This document shows positions 15,965 to 26,900 of a stretch of DNA of 64,000 nt, in pieces (positions within the stretch are counted from its first letter, which is position 1; each line of letters starts with the position of its first letter). The translations under genes were made by a program, and so were the position numbers. Source of the stretch: JACCZX01 sp963824935 (lineage in GTDB: Bacteria > Pseudomonadota > Gammaproteobacteria > Burkholderiales > Burkholderiaceae_F). The stretch is from positions 1 to 64,000 of the forward strand of contig CAWGRF010000027.1 of NCBI GenBank assembly GCA_963824935.1, read 5' to 3'. The notes under the pieces are model-generated. The model was not told the origin of the DNA and did not search any database. It saw nothing but the letters and a program-made list of their open reading frames with translations.

Positions 15965-17617
15965 TCACGCGACGGGCATCGCCCGCCCGATCAGGCGATC
16001 GAACGGCACGTCCGGTGCAAGCGTGCCAAACGCGCCGGTCCAATCGCCGCCAAGGCGTGACGCGGCAAAGCTTTCGAACACGAAGCGCGGTGCGTGGCGT
16101 GCGAGCAAGCTGGCTTGGAGTGCGAGCGCAATGTCCTGCGTGAGCCGTCGCGCTGCACTTTCGTCATCTGCGCTCGCAAGCCTGTCCTTTAGAGAAGCGC
16201 AGAAGCGATCGTAAGCAGCGTCGCTACCCTTCGCGGTGTCGAGCTCGGCGATCACGGCGTCGACTGCTTCCTCCTTTCGCAACGCTCGCAGCACATCGAG
16301 GCACATCACGTTGCCGGCGCCTTCCCAGATCGAATTCAGCGGCATTTCGCGATAGATGCGCGGCAGGACCGATTCCTCGACATAGCCATTGCCGCCGATC
16401 GCTTCCATCGCCTCTTGTGCGAAATGCGCGCCGCGCTTGCACACCCAGAACTTCGCGGCCGGCGTCGCCACTCGCCGCAGCGCCTGCTCGTGCGCATCGC
16501 TCTGCGCCTCATAAGCGCGCGCAAGCCGTAGGCCGAGCGCGGTGGCGGCCTCCGATTCGAGAGCTAGATCGGCTAGCACGTTTTTCATCAACGGCTGATC
16601 CTTCAGCAGCTTGCCGAACGCCGCGCGCTGCGCCGAGTTCCAGAGTGCCTGCGACAGAGCCTGCCGCATCAACCCGGCCGTGCCGAGCGCGCAATCAAGC
16701 CTGGTGTAAACACCCATCGCCAGAATCGTTTGTACGCCGCGCCCTTCTTCGCCGAGCAAGGTGGCGCGCGCCTCCTGGAATTCCACTTCGGAACTCGCGT
16801 TCGAGCGGTTGCCGAGCTTGTCCTTCAGGCGCTGGATTCGAATTGCGTTCAAGCCGCCGTCCGCCGTGAAGCGCGGCAGGAAAAAGCACGACAGACCGCC
16901 CGGCGCCTGCGCAAGAACCAAGAACGCATCGCACATCGGCGCCGAGAAAAACCACTTGTGGCCGATGAGCTTGTACTCGCGCTTCGATACCGGCAGCGCC
17001 TGCGTCGTGTTGGCGCGCACGTCCGAGCCGCCCTGCTTTTCCGTCATGCCCATCCCGATCAGCGCCGAGCGCTTGTGCTGCGCCGGGATAAAGCGGGAGT
17101 CGTACTGGCGCGAATACAGTTTCGGCAGCCACGCCGCCGTGATCTCGTCGTCGGCTTTCAGCGCGGGCGCGGCGCCGTAGGTCATCGTTACCGGACAAAG
17201 CACACCCGTCTCCACTTCGGAAAAAAGCAGGTACGCCGCCGCGCGCTCGACATGCGAGCCGGGCGCCGCCTCGCTCCACGGAGCGCTATGCAGACCGTAC
17301 TTCAGCGCCAGCGTCATCAGCGCATGCCACGCCGGATGAAATTCGATCTCGTCACGCCGCCCGCCGTGTCGATCGTGGGTCTTCAGCTCGGGCGGATGAC
17401 TGTTTGCGGCGTCGCCGAGTGACAGCGTCTCGCGCCTGCCCAATTCGGCGCCGATCGCCGCAAGCCGATCGCGCGCCGCCTCCAGGCGCTCTTTCGGCAG
17501 ATTGAACGCCAGCGCGTCGCCCAGCGCTACATTCGACCCAAACAGGTTGTAATCCTCGAGCGGCGCGCTCTGGTTGAACACCTGGTGCGTTGTAAAGCTA
17601 TTCAAAATGGCGGTCAT
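15965..17617 (-). CDS. AidB-like acyl-CoA dehydrogenase
   Basis: FAD-dependent acyl-CoA dehydrogenase family protein, 550 aa, of the longer AidB-like branch. The N-terminus (VFNQSAPLEDYNLF) and FAD/substrate motifs GMGMTEKQGGSDVRANTT, GHKWFFSAPMCDAF and EAIGGNGYVEE are typical. AidB is induced by alkylation damage in E. coli and protects DNA, while close relatives act as isovaleryl-CoA-type dehydrogenases; either role is possible. It diverges from the DNA ligase gene with 88 bp between, which gives mild support to a repair context. Confidence 0.88.
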   Translation of the reverse strand: MTAILNSFTTHQVFNQSAPLEDYNLFGSNVALGDALAFNLPKERLEAARDRLAAIGAELGRRETLSLGDAANSHPPELKTHDRHGGRRDEIEFHPAWHALMTLALKYGLHSAPWSEAAPGSHVERAAAYLLFSEVETGVLCPVTMTYGAAPALKADDEITAAWLPKLYSRQYDSRFIPAQHKRSALIGMGMTEKQGGSDVRANTTQALPVSKREYKLIGHKWFFSAPMCDAFLVLAQAPGGLSCFFLPRFTADGGLNAIRIQRLKDKLGNRSNASSEVEFQEARATLLGEEGRGVQTILAMGVYTRLDCALGTAGLMRQALSQALWNSAQRAAFGKLLKDQPLMKNVLADLALESEAATALGLRLARAYEAQSDAHEQALRRVATPAAKFWVCKRGAHFAQEAMEAIGGNGYVEESVLPRIYREMPLNSIWEGAGNVMCLDVLRALRKEEAVDAVIAELDTAKGSDAAYDRFCASLKDRLASADDESAARRLTQDIALALQASLLARHAPRFVFESFAASRLGGDWTGAFGTLAPDVPFDRLIGRAMPVA

Positions 17618-17705
17618 GATCCGATTCTGCTCTTCCGCGTCGGCAAGTTCCGTGCGTTGCGGTTACTTGTCAGGCGCAACTTGCGGGCGTTAAGTCGTTG
17701 TCGTC

Positions 17706-19274
17706 ATGACGCTACTCCACAGCCTGGTCGATGCATCGGAGCAAGTCAGCAACACGTCAAGCCGGCGATCGAAGATCTCCCAGATCGCCGGCTTGCTGCG
17801 CGCGCTTGATCCCGACGAGATCGATATCGGCGCGGCGTTCTTGGCCGGAGTAACGCGACAGGGAAGAACCGGCATCGGCCATTCGCTGATCCGCAGCGCG
17901 CAAGTTGCCGCCGCGGAAGCGCCCAGCCTCGAACTGCGCGCGGTCGATCGGACGCTGGCACAGATCGCGCAAACAGAAGGCCGCGGCTCCGTTGCCGAGC
18001 GCAAACGGCTGCTCGGTGCGCTGTTCGCGGCAGCGACCGCGCGCGAGCAGTCGTTTCTCGCGCGGTTGCTGCTCGGCGACTTGCGGCAAGGTGCGTTGGA
18101 AGGATTGATGATCGATGCAGTAGCGAATGCCGCGAGCCTTCCGGTGGCCGATGTTCGACGCGCAGCGATGATCGCGGGTGGCATTGCCGCCATCGCAAGG
18201 CCCGCGTTGACGCAGGGCCTCGAGGGTCTGCGCGCATTCTCGATCACGCTCTTTCAGCCGCTCGCGCCAATGCTTGCGCAACCGGCGATCGACATCGACG
18301 ACGCGCTGGCCCGCATTCCGGCCGCGTCGATTGAGTGGAAGCTCGACGGAGCGCGCGTGCAGGTTCACAAGGCGGGCGACACGGTGCGCGTGTTCTCCAG
18401 AACCGGTAACGACGTGACGCCCGCTGCAATCGAGATCGTTGAGGCGGTGCGCGCGCTCGATGCGCACACGCTGATTCTTGACGGCGAAGCGATCGCGCTG
18501 AAGCGCGACGGTGCGCCCTACCCGTTCCAGGACACGATGCGCCGGTTCGGCCGCGTCCTGAACATTGACCGCATGCGCGAAACGATGCCGCTGTCGGTGT
18601 TCTTCTTCGATTGCCTGCGCTTGAACGACGATGACCTGATCGGCCGTACCGGCAGCGAGCGCTTCGATGCGCTCACCGCGGCGGTTCCGTCGTCGATGAT
18701 CATGCCGCGCCTCGTGGCATCCGATGTTGCCCAAGCTCAGGCGTTTTATGACGACGCTGTGAAGAGGCAGCACGAAGGCGTGATGGTAAAGGCCGTCGAT
18801 GCGCCATACGAACCCGGTCGCCGCAGCGCTTCGTGGCTCAAGGTCAAGCGCGCGCATACGCTGGATCTGGTCGTGATCGCAGCCGAGTGGGGCAACGGCC
18901 GTCGCCAGGGTTGGTTATCCAATCTGCACCTGGCCGCCCGTGATCCTGCGAATGGCGACTTCGTGATGCTCGGCAAGACGTTCAAAGGCATGACCGATGC
19001 GATGCTCGAATGGCAAACGGCAGAGTTGTTGGCGCGCGCGACCACGCGTGAGAACTGGGGCGTGCACGTCAGGCCCGAGCTGGTTGTCGAGGTGACATTC
19101 AACGATCTGCAGGCGAGTCCGCGCTACCCGGCCGGCCTCGCGCTGCGGTTTGCGCGAATCAAGGGCTACCGCACCGACAAGACGCCAGAGCAAGCGGACA
19201 CGATCGAATCGGTGCGCGCCATTTATGCGAGCCAGGCGGCACCGCATTTCCAGTCGAAGTCGATCGAAGCATAG
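17706..19274 (+). CDS. ATP-dependent DNA ligase (LigB/archaeal-type)
   Basis: DNA ligase of 522 aa. A helical N-terminal DNA-binding domain (residues 1-190) precedes the nucleotidyl transferase core with Lys212 in EWKLDGARVQ as the AMP-accepting lysine. Further motifs are FSRTGNDVT, LDGEAIAL, FFFDCLRLN, EGVMVKAVDAPYEPG and the motif V lysines in SWLKVKRAHTLD. An OB-fold follows. The N-terminal domain distinguishes it from short LigC/LigD cores, so it is more like the archaeal or LigB type. A Ku gene lies about 14 kb away, but no LigD polymerase or nuclease domain is fused here. Confidence 0.92.
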   Translation: MTLLHSLVDASEQVSNTSSRRSKISQIAGLLRALDPDEIDIGAAFLAGVTRQGRTGIGHSLIRSAQVAAAEAPSLELRAVDRTLAQIAQTEGRGSVAERKRLLGALFAAATAREQSFLARLLLGDLRQGALEGLMIDAVANAASLPVADVRRAAMIAGGIAAIARPALTQGLEGLRAFSITLFQPLAPMLAQPAIDIDDALARIPAASIEWKLDGARVQVHKAGDTVRVFSRTGNDVTPAAIEIVEAVRALDAHTLILDGEAIALKRDGAPYPFQDTMRRFGRVLNIDRMRETMPLSVFFFDCLRLNDDDLIGRTGSERFDALTAAVPSSMIMPRLVASDVAQAQAFYDDAVKRQHEGVMVKAVDAPYEPGRRSASWLKVKRAHTLDLVVIAAEWGNGRRQGWLSNLHLAARDPANGDFVMLGKTFKGMTDAMLEWQTAELLARATTRENWGVHVRPELVVEVTFNDLQASPRYPAGLALRFARIKGYRTDKTPEQADTIESVRAIYASQAAPHFQSKSIEA

Positions 19275-19437
19275 TAATGACCGTGCAGCCCTGCATTGGC
19301 CGCAAGCGCGACCACCGACATTGCCAGCAAAGTCATGGCTTACGCTAACACCTTCCAAATGCCGCTTGCGCTTGCGCGTGCCGCGCTTCATGCTTGAGGC
19401 GACAACTAAACATAACTGTGAGCTAAGGAGACGCTTC

Positions 19438-20412
19438 ATGATCGGACGCTTGATACTTGGAATCGCTGCCACCGTGCTGCTGGCGGTGCACACCGACGTC
19501 GCGCAGGCGCAGGCGTATCCAAACAAGCCGATACGAATCATGGTGCCGTTCCCGCCCGGCGGCAGCACCGACATCATGGCGCGCAATCTGGCGACTGAGT
19601 TGTCGAAGTCACTCGGTCAGCCGGTCGTGGTCGAGAACAAGGCGGGCGCCAACGGCAATATCGGCTCCGCGGAGGTTGCGAAAGCAGCGCCTGATGGCTA
19701 TTCCCTGCTGCTGACTGGCGTGGGCACCAACGCGATCAATCACAGTCTGTATCCGAGCATGCCGTACGACTCGCTGCGTGACTTCGAGCACATCACGCTG
19801 CTGGCTGAAGGCCCGAACGTGTTGCTCGTCAATCCGAACTTTCCGGCGAAGTCGGTTCAAGAATTGATTGCATTGGCCAAGGCGCAACCCGGCAAGCTGA
19901 ACTACGGATCGAATGGCAACGGATCATCAGGGCGCCTGGCAATGGAAATGCTGCGCCAGGCTACCGGCATCGACATGGTGCACGTGCCCTATAAAGGTGG
20001 CGGACCGTCGATGCTGGCGCTGATCGCAGGCGAAGTCCCGATGCTGTTCACGAATCAGGATCAAGCGCTGCCTCAGGTGAAGGCCGGAAAAGTGCGCGCG
20101 ATCGGTGTGGCGAGCGAAAAGCGCAACCCAGCATATCCGGATGTGCCGACGATTGCCGAGCAAGGCATTCCCGGCTTTGCTGCTGTCTCATGGTTCGGTT
20201 TGTCGGCGCCCGCAAAAACACCGCCCGACATCATCAAGAAGCTGCATGCTGAAGCGGTGAAGGCAATCAATCAGCCTGAGTTCCGTTCAAAGCTCGAAGC
20301 GAACGGCTTCGTAGTCGTCGGCAACACGCCCGATCAGTTTCACGCTTTCGTCAAATCTGAGAACGAAAAGTGGGGCAAGGCAGTGAAGGCGTCCGGCGCA
20401 ACAGTTGATTGA
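19438..20412 (+). CDS. Bug-family tripartite tricarboxylate transporter receptor
   Basis: Periplasmic solute receptor of 324 aa. The signal peptide MIGRLILGIAATVLLAVHT ends near AQA, followed by the family pattern YPNKPIRIMVPFPPGGSTD and the GANGNIGSAEVAKAAPDGY region. AAGGAG lies before the ATG at 19438; a longer frame from 19150 is antisense noise within the ligase. Bug proteins bind carboxylates. It starts an operon with a sugar-acid type dehydratase, a second Bug protein and an aldolase, which suggests a sugar-acid or similar carboxylate ligand. Confidence 0.92.
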   Translation: MIGRLILGIAATVLLAVHTDVAQAQAYPNKPIRIMVPFPPGGSTDIMARNLATELSKSLGQPVVVENKAGANGNIGSAEVAKAAPDGYSLLLTGVGTNAINHSLYPSMPYDSLRDFEHITLLAEGPNVLLVNPNFPAKSVQELIALAKAQPGKLNYGSNGNGSSGRLAMEMLRQATGIDMVHVPYKGGGPSMLALIAGEVPMLFTNQDQALPQVKAGKVRAIGVASEKRNPAYPDVPTIAEQGIPGFAAVSWFGLSAPAKTPPDIIKKLHAEAVKAINQPEFRSKLEANGFVVVGNTPDQFHAFVKSENEKWGKAVKASGATVD

Positions 20413-22150
20413 CGCCGTGAATCGGCCGCGCAGCAAAACCCCGGAGCAGCTCCGCTCGCATCGCTGGTACGGCGCGCATGACGTGCGCGCGTTTGGCCAT
20501 CGCTCGCGCACCGCGCAGATGGGCTATGACCGCAAGGACTACGCGGGCAAGCCGGTGATCGCGATTGTCAACACGTGGAGCGACATCAATCAATGTCACT
20601 CGCACTTCAAGCAACGCGTTGAAGAGGTCAAGCGCGGCGTGTGGCAGGCGGGAGGGTTTCCGGTCGAGATGCCCGCGATGACTCTGTCCGAGCCGTTTCA
20701 AAAACCGTCGACGATGCTGTATCGCAATTTCCTCGCGATGGAAGTCGAGGAGCTGTTGCGCTCGTATCCGGCTGATGGCGCGGTCTTGATGGGTGGATGC
20801 GATAAGACCACTCCCGGCCTCATCATGGGCGCGACCAGCATGAACCTGCCGGCGATCTTCATGCCGGCCGGTCCGATGCTGCGAGGAAATATGCGCGGAC
20901 AGTATCTCGGCTCGGGTAGCGATGTGTGGAAGTACTGGGCCGAATGGCGAGCGGGCAACATCAGTGAAGAAGTGATGCAGGAAGTCGAAGACGGCATCGC
21001 ACGCTCGCCGGGCCACTGCATGACGATGGGAACCGCATCAACGATGACCAGCGCCGCCGAGGCGCTCGGATGGACGCTGCCGGGCGCCGCCTCGATCCCG
21101 GCCGCGGATGCAAATCATCAGCGGATGGCGACCGAGACCGGCCGCCGCATCGTCGAGATGGTCTGGGAAGACTTGAAGCCATCGGATTTTCTGACGGCGG
21201 CGTCGTTCGATAACGCAATCACGACGGTGCTGGCGATCGGCGGCTCGACCAACGCGCTGGTGCATCTGATTGCAATGGCGCGTCGCGCCGGGATCGCACT
21301 GGCTCTCGATCGATTCGATCAACTGTCTCGACGCACACCATTGATTGCGAACGTTCGCCCGTCCGGCAAGTACCTGATGGAAGACTTCTACTACGCCGGC
21401 GGGCTACGCGCGCTGCTGGCCGAGCTTCGCGAGTTGCTTACTCGCTCTACGCTCAGCGTCAACGGCAAGACGCTGGGCGACAACATCGCCGGCGCAGAAA
21501 TCTATAACGACGATGTGATTCGCCGCCGCGACAACCCCGTGCTTGCGAATGGCGGACTGGCGGTGTTGCGTGGCAATCTCGCGCCCGACGGCGCAGTGAT
21601 CAAACCGGGCGCTATGGAAGCGCATCTGCTCACTCACTCCGGGCCGGCGGTCGTGTTCGACGACTACAACGACATGGCCGCTCGCATCGACGATCCGGCG
21701 CTGAACGCGACCAAAGATTCCGTGTTGGTACTGAAAAGCGCCGGCCCGATCGGCGCGCCCGGCTTTCCCGAATGGGGTCAGCTGCCGATCCCGAAAAAGT
21801 TGCTGGCCCAAGGCGTGCGCGACATGGTGCGCATCTCCGATGCGCGCATGAGCGGCACCAGCTACGGCGCGTGCGTGTTGCACGTCGCGCCCGAAAGCGC
21901 GGTGGGTGGCCCGCTGGCGTTGGTTCGCAGCGGCGACATGATCGAGCTCGACGTGCCGAATCGCGCGTTGAATTTGCTGGTAGATAATGAAGAACTTGCG
22001 CGCCGCAAGCGCGAGTGGCGCGCGCCACCGCCGCGCTTCGAACGAGGTTACGGCGCACTGTTTTCGCGTCATATCACGCAAGCCAATGACGGCTGCGACT
22101 TTGATTTTCTGGAGGGCACGGCGGCAACGCCGGAGCCGGAGATTCACTAG
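20405..22150 (+). CDS. IlvD/Edd-family dehydratase (sugar-acid dehydratase)
   Basis: Iron-sulfur dehydratase of 581 aa. Cluster and active-site motifs are NTWSDINQCHSHF, GGCDKTTPG and HCMTMGTASTMTS, with the conserved Lys/Ser region RMSGTSYGACVLHV near the end. The N-terminus (EQLRSHRWYGAHDVRAFGHR) resembles L-arabinonate or related aldonate dehydratases rather than IlvD itself. The start is probably the TTG at 20405, overlapping the Bug stop by 8 bp; a GTG at 20417 is an alternative. With the downstream aldolase it fits a non-phosphorylating sugar-acid pathway: dehydration to a 2-keto-3-deoxy acid, then cleavage. The substrate is inferred. Confidence 0.87.
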   Translation: MIDAVNRPRSKTPEQLRSHRWYGAHDVRAFGHRSRTAQMGYDRKDYAGKPVIAIVNTWSDINQCHSHFKQRVEEVKRGVWQAGGFPVEMPAMTLSEPFQKPSTMLYRNFLAMEVEELLRSYPADGAVLMGGCDKTTPGLIMGATSMNLPAIFMPAGPMLRGNMRGQYLGSGSDVWKYWAEWRAGNISEEVMQEVEDGIARSPGHCMTMGTASTMTSAAEALGWTLPGAASIPAADANHQRMATETGRRIVEMVWEDLKPSDFLTAASFDNAITTVLAIGGSTNALVHLIAMARRAGIALALDRFDQLSRRTPLIANVRPSGKYLMEDFYYAGGLRALLAELRELLTRSTLSVNGKTLGDNIAGAEIYNDDVIRRRDNPVLANGGLAVLRGNLAPDGAVIKPGAMEAHLLTHSGPAVVFDDYNDMAARIDDPALNATKDSVLVLKSAGPIGAPGFPEWGQLPIPKKLLAQGVRDMVRISDARMSGTSYGACVLHVAPESAVGGPLALVRSGDMIELDVPNRALNLLVDNEELARRKREWRAPPPRFERGYGALFSRHITQANDGCDFDFLEGTAATPEPEIH

Positions 22151-22162
22151 AAGGGACACGCC

Positions 22163-23149
22163 ATGACAATGCATCGCGTTCTACGAATTGGTTTTGGTTG
22201 GCTGCTCGCGTGTTCCGCGTTAGCGGGTGCCTCACTCGTTCATGCCCAGGCGTATCCGAAACAGCCGGTAAAAATCATCGTGCCGTATCCGCCTGGCGGC
22301 ACATCGGACATTCTGGCGCGTGCGATCGGGCAAAAGCTCACCGATGCACTCGGCCAGCCGGTCGTCGTCGAGAACAAGCCCGGCGCGAACGGCAATCTCG
22401 GTGCGGACTTTGTGGCCAAGAGCCCGCCAGATGGCTACACGTTACTGCTCGGCGACATCGGCGCACTGGCAATCAGCCCGAGCCTGTACAAGCTTGGGTT
22501 CGATCCTGCAGTTGATTTTTCACCGGTGACGATGGTGGCGTACTCGCCGCACATTCTGGTCGTGCATCCGTCGGTACCGGTGAGCAGCACGAAGGATTTG
22601 ATCACGCTCGCGAAGTCCAAGCCCGGCAAGCTGAACTTTGCGGCTTCGAGCGTCGGCAGTGCGCCGCATCTTGCCGGCATTGAGTTTGCATCGCGCGCCG
22701 GCGTCGACTGGGCGTACATCCCGTACAAGGGCGGCGCACAGGCGATCACCGATCTTGCGGGGGGCCAGGCAGATGTGATGTTCAACGGCATGCTCGCCAC
22801 GTACCCGCACGTCAAGAGCGGCAAGCTGAAAATTCTCGCGGTGTCGAGCAGCAAGCGGATGAGTGCGATTCCCGACGTGCCGACGGTGGCAGAAGCGGCC
22901 GGCCTCGACGGCTTTCAGACCGGCTCGTGGCAAGGCGTGCTGGCGCCACTGAATACGCCGAAGGAGGTCGTGGCGCGCCTGAACAGCGAGATCATCAAGA
23001 TTCTGAACACGCCCGAAATGAAGGAACGGCTCGCGGCGCAAGGCGCCGAAGTATTGACCAATACGCCCGAGCAATTCTCCAAGTTCATCCGCGATGAGAA
23101 GTCGCGCTGGGCACAAGTCATCAAAACTGCCAACTTGAAAGTCGAATAG
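22163..23149 (+). CDS. Second Bug-family solute receptor
   Basis: Periplasmic receptor of 328 aa with signal peptide MTMHRVLRIGFGWLLACSAL cut near VHA, then YPKQPVKIIVPYPPGGTSD and GANGNLGADFVAKSPPDGY. It lies 12 bp after the dehydratase and 8 bp before the aldolase. It is clearly distinct from the first Bug protein in this operon, so the locus may take up two related substrates. No TctA/TctB membrane subunits are encoded nearby, which is common for Bug genes. Confidence 0.92.
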   Translation: MTMHRVLRIGFGWLLACSALAGASLVHAQAYPKQPVKIIVPYPPGGTSDILARAIGQKLTDALGQPVVVENKPGANGNLGADFVAKSPPDGYTLLLGDIGALAISPSLYKLGFDPAVDFSPVTMVAYSPHILVVHPSVPVSSTKDLITLAKSKPGKLNFAASSVGSAPHLAGIEFASRAGVDWAYIPYKGGAQAITDLAGGQADVMFNGMLATYPHVKSGKLKILAVSSSKRMSAIPDVPTVAEAAGLDGFQTGSWQGVLAPLNTPKEVVARLNSEIIKILNTPEMKERLAAQGAEVLTNTPEQFSKFIRDEKSRWAQVIKTANLKVE

Positions 23150-23157
23150 GAGATCAC

Positions 23158-23922
23158 GTGTCCGTCATCGATACCCGCTTACCGGCACTGCTGAAGGGCG
23201 ACAAGCCGCTGGTCGGCATGTTCATGGGCCTCGCCAGTCCGGCGCTGGTCGAAATGTGCGGCTACGCAGGCTTTGACTTCGTCGTGCTCGACAACGAACA
23301 CGGACCGGCGAGCATCGAGACCACCGAGCACCTGATCCGCGCGGCCAAGTGTTCGAATGTCATTCCTGTCGTGCGTACGCTGGAGCCCGACATTCTGCGC
23401 GTGCTCGATATCGGCGCGTCCGCGATTCAGGTGCCGCAGGTGAACACGGCCGAGCAGGCGCGCCGCATCGTCGCGGCGGCAAAGTATCCGCCGGTCGGCG
23501 CTCGAGGCGCGGCGTTCTCGCCGCGCGCTGCGGGCTACGGTTTCTTCGGCGGTGCGCCGCACGCAAAGACGTCGAATGAAGGTACGTCGGTCATCCTGAT
23601 GATGGAGACACGCGAAGCGCTCAGCAACCTCGACGAGATTCTCGCGGTGCCCGGCATCGACGCACTGTTCATCGGGCCGAACGATCTGTCGTTCTCGATG
23701 GGGCACGCCGGGAATCAGAAGCATCCGGAAGTCGTTACCGCGATCGAGACGGCAGTAAAGAAGATCGCGCGAACCAAAGTGGCGGCCGGGCTGATGACGA
23801 TGGCGCCCGAGGACTATCACAAGTACGCCGGACTCGGCGCGCGTTACCTTACGACGCAGATCGCAGCCGTCGTCGGCACTGCGCTGAAGAGCGCAGTCGC
23901 GGCGATGCGGTCGCCGCAATAG
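23158..23922 (+). CDS. HpcH/HpaI-family class II aldolase
   Basis: Metal-dependent aldolase of 254 aa. Motifs include VLDNEHGPAS, IPVVRTLEPD, RGAAFSPRAAGYGFF and the Glu/Asp metal region MMETREALSN and FIGPNDLSFSMG. The start is a GTG at 23158 behind GGAG. The family cleaves 2-keto-3-deoxy sugar acids or 4-hydroxy-2-oxo acids to pyruvate and an aldehyde. After the IlvD/Edd-type dehydratase this would complete a short sugar-acid catabolic route. The exact substrate is unknown. Confidence 0.9.
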   Translation: MSVIDTRLPALLKGDKPLVGMFMGLASPALVEMCGYAGFDFVVLDNEHGPASIETTEHLIRAAKCSNVIPVVRTLEPDILRVLDIGASAIQVPQVNTAEQARRIVAAAKYPPVGARGAAFSPRAAGYGFFGGAPHAKTSNEGTSVILMMETREALSNLDEILAVPGIDALFIGPNDLSFSMGHAGNQKHPEVVTAIETAVKKIARTKVAAGLMTMAPEDYHKYAGLGARYLTTQIAAVVGTALKSAVAAMRSPQ

Positions 23923-23989
23923 CTCGGTTCGCGTCGGCACGCGGCTAGAAGATGCTTGTGCTTGACCGGCGAGCGGCGCGCGGTTTGAG

Positions 23990-26900
23990 CTAGCTGATAC
24001 TTCCCTCTGTAGCCGCACTCGTCCCCGCGGCAGCCAGCAGCTTGGTAAGTGCAGCGAAGTCGATTGGCTTGACCAGGTGGGCGTCGAACCCCGCCTCTCT
24101 GGTCTTTTGGCGGTCTTCCTCCTGACCCCAGCCGGTGACAGCCACCAGCACCATGCCATTGCTCCATGGCTGCTCTCGCATCCTGCGGGCTGTTTCGTAG
24201 CCATTCAGCTTCGGCAAGCCGATGTCGAGCAGCACCACGTCGGGCCGGAATGTCGCAGCCGCTTCTATCGCTTCAATGCCATCAAATGCGGTGTGCGTCT
24301 CGTGGCCGTTCAACTTCAACAGCGCAGTCAGGGACTCTGCCGAGTCCCGATTGTCGTCGACGACGAGAATCCGGCGCGGCGCTACTGGCTTCGGGTGGCT
24401 GCTGGTCGGCTCCAATGGCGGCTTGGCCGTTTCAGTCAACGATGGGCAGGCGCGCAACAAACTCGCTGCCGTGCCCAATACCGGCACTGTGGACTTCCAG
24501 CGTACCGCCGTGCATTTCCACCAGAGTTTTCGCCAGTGCCAGACCGATGCCCAGCCCGCCACGCGTTCGCTCCAACGAGGTATCAATCTGCTCGAATATG
24601 CCGAAGATGCGAGGCAGCTGATCGGCGGCGATGCCAATGCCGGTATCGCGCACCCGAATAACGACATGCGTATCTTCTCGCTCGACGGTGAGCGAAATGC
24701 GGCCGCCGTTGTCGGTGAACTTGCAGGCGTTGCTCAACAGATTGTCGATCACCTGCGCCAATCGGGTCGGGTCCGCGTTCAGGCGCACCGACTGCGACGG
24801 CAGCGTGACAATCAGTTCGTGGCTCATGCTCTCGCAGAGCGGGCGCGCAGCTCTCGACGGCCTGCTGCACGACGGACGCAAGTTCAACCTGCCGTCGACG
24901 AAGTTCGATCTTGCCGCGGCTGATGCGGCTTACGTCGAGCAGGTCGTCCACCAGCCGCACCAACTGCTTAACCTGACGCTCCATCATCTCGGTCGCGGCT
25001 TGCACCGTCTGCCCCTTCGCGCCGGTCCGCATCGCTTGCAAGGCGTTGCTGATCGGGGCCAGCGGATTGCGAAGCTCGTGCGCCAGCATCGCCAGGAACT
25101 CGGTCTTGCGCCGGTCGGACTCCTGCAGCGCCGCCTCGGCCTGCTTGCGCTCGTGGATGTCGGATGTGCTGCCGGCATATCCCTTGTAGACACCACCCTC
25201 AAAGCGCGGTACGCCGACCGTGCGCATCCAGCGGTACTCCCCGTCGGCGCGGCGGAAGCGGAAGTCGGCTTCAAACCGCTCGCGCCGGCGTGCCGCCTCC
25301 ATAAACGCGTCCACGTATGCGGCCGCGTCTTCCGGGTGCACTGACTCGATCCAGCCGCTGCCGTACAACTCTTCGAAACCGCGGCCGGTGAATTTCAAGT
25401 ACTCGGCGTTCATGAACTCCGCCTGACCGTCCGCGTCGGTCATCCAGATCAGCACCGGAGCGGCATTGGCCAACTGGCGGAAGCGGTGTTCGGTTTCGCG
25501 CAGCGTCGCCTCCACCTGCTTACGCTCCGTGATGTCGCGGGCGACCTTGGAGGCGCCGATGATGCGCCCGGCGGCATCGCGCATTGGCGAAACCGTCAGC
25601 GAGATATCAAGGAGACTTCCATCCTTGCGCCGGCGAACTGTTTCATAGTGCTCAACGGCCTCGCCGCTACGGATGCGCCGCAGAATTTCGGGTTCTTCAT
25701 CGAGGTGATCCGGCGGAATCAATATCGTCACCGGCCTTCCAATGACCTCCGCGGCCGAATACCCAAACAGATGCTCTGCGCCCCTGTTCCAGCTGGTGAT
25801 GATGCCGTCGAGATCCTTGCTGACAATGGCGTCCTCGGAAGACGTGACAATCGCCGCCAGCCACGCTAACGCCTCTTCGGCGCGCTTGCGTTCGGTAATG
25901 TCCCGAATGCCCAGCACGATCTTGGCGGATTGATCGCTTTCGTCATCCAGCGCATGCGCGTTGAGTAGCATGGTGCGGCGGCCGATGGTTTCGAAGTCGT
26001 GACTGACTTCGAAGTTATCGAACACATGGCCCCTCAGCAGGACGTCTTGCATCAACGTGCGCAGCTGGGGAATGTTCCACTGGCCGTTGCCCAAGTCATA
26101 GAGCGAGCAACCTTCCGACTCCGCCGCTGAAACTTCGAACGTGCGATAGAACGTCTCGCTGGCCATGAGGACGCGCAGATCGGCGTCGAGAATCAGCAGC
26201 GGATCGCGCGCCGTGCGAATGACGGCCTCGGCGATCCGCGACGATCGAACTTCCTGTTCCAGTTTTCTGCGTTCGGTGATGTCTTCGATCGCCAGCAGGA
26301 TCCATTCGGACTGGCTAGCAGCATCTTTTAAGCGGCGGGCGTTGAGCCGCATCGTGCGCCGGCCCAGGTGCCCGAATTCGTGCTCCACCCCGAAATCATC
26401 GAACGCGCTGTTCTTCAGCAGAATCTGCTCGAGCAGTGTGCGCAGCGCCGGAATGTCCCACTGACGATTGCCCAGGTCGTAAATGAATCGACCGATCGTT
26501 TCCTCTGGCGACACGCGAAAAGTCTGATAAAAGGCGCGGCCTGCGCTGCGCACGCGCAGACTGCCGTCAAGCACCAGAAGCGGCTCGCGCACCGTGTCCA
26601 CCGTACTCTGCGCAAAATCAAGCGCGGCCTGGATGCGTTCGGTTCGCTTCAGCGCGTCGATGTCCAGCAGCACCAGCACCGCGCCATCGACCTTGTTGTC
26701 GAGCGTGATGTATGGACGCACGCGTAGCGAATACCAGCGGCCGCCCTTGTCGCGCACCTCGCGCTCCTGCTCGCGCACGGAGGCGATGACCTCGGCGCTG
26801 AGGCCCTCCAGATCCGCGACGGATTCCTGGTCACCAGCAGCGATCGCGAGGTTGTGTCGGATGTGGGCAATCGGCCGACCCACGTCGCTGGCCAGCAGGT

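Noticed and set aside
17757..18857. 366-codon open frame on the minus strand
   Set aside because: Antisense to the ATP-dependent DNA ligase, whose motifs are all intact on the plus strand.
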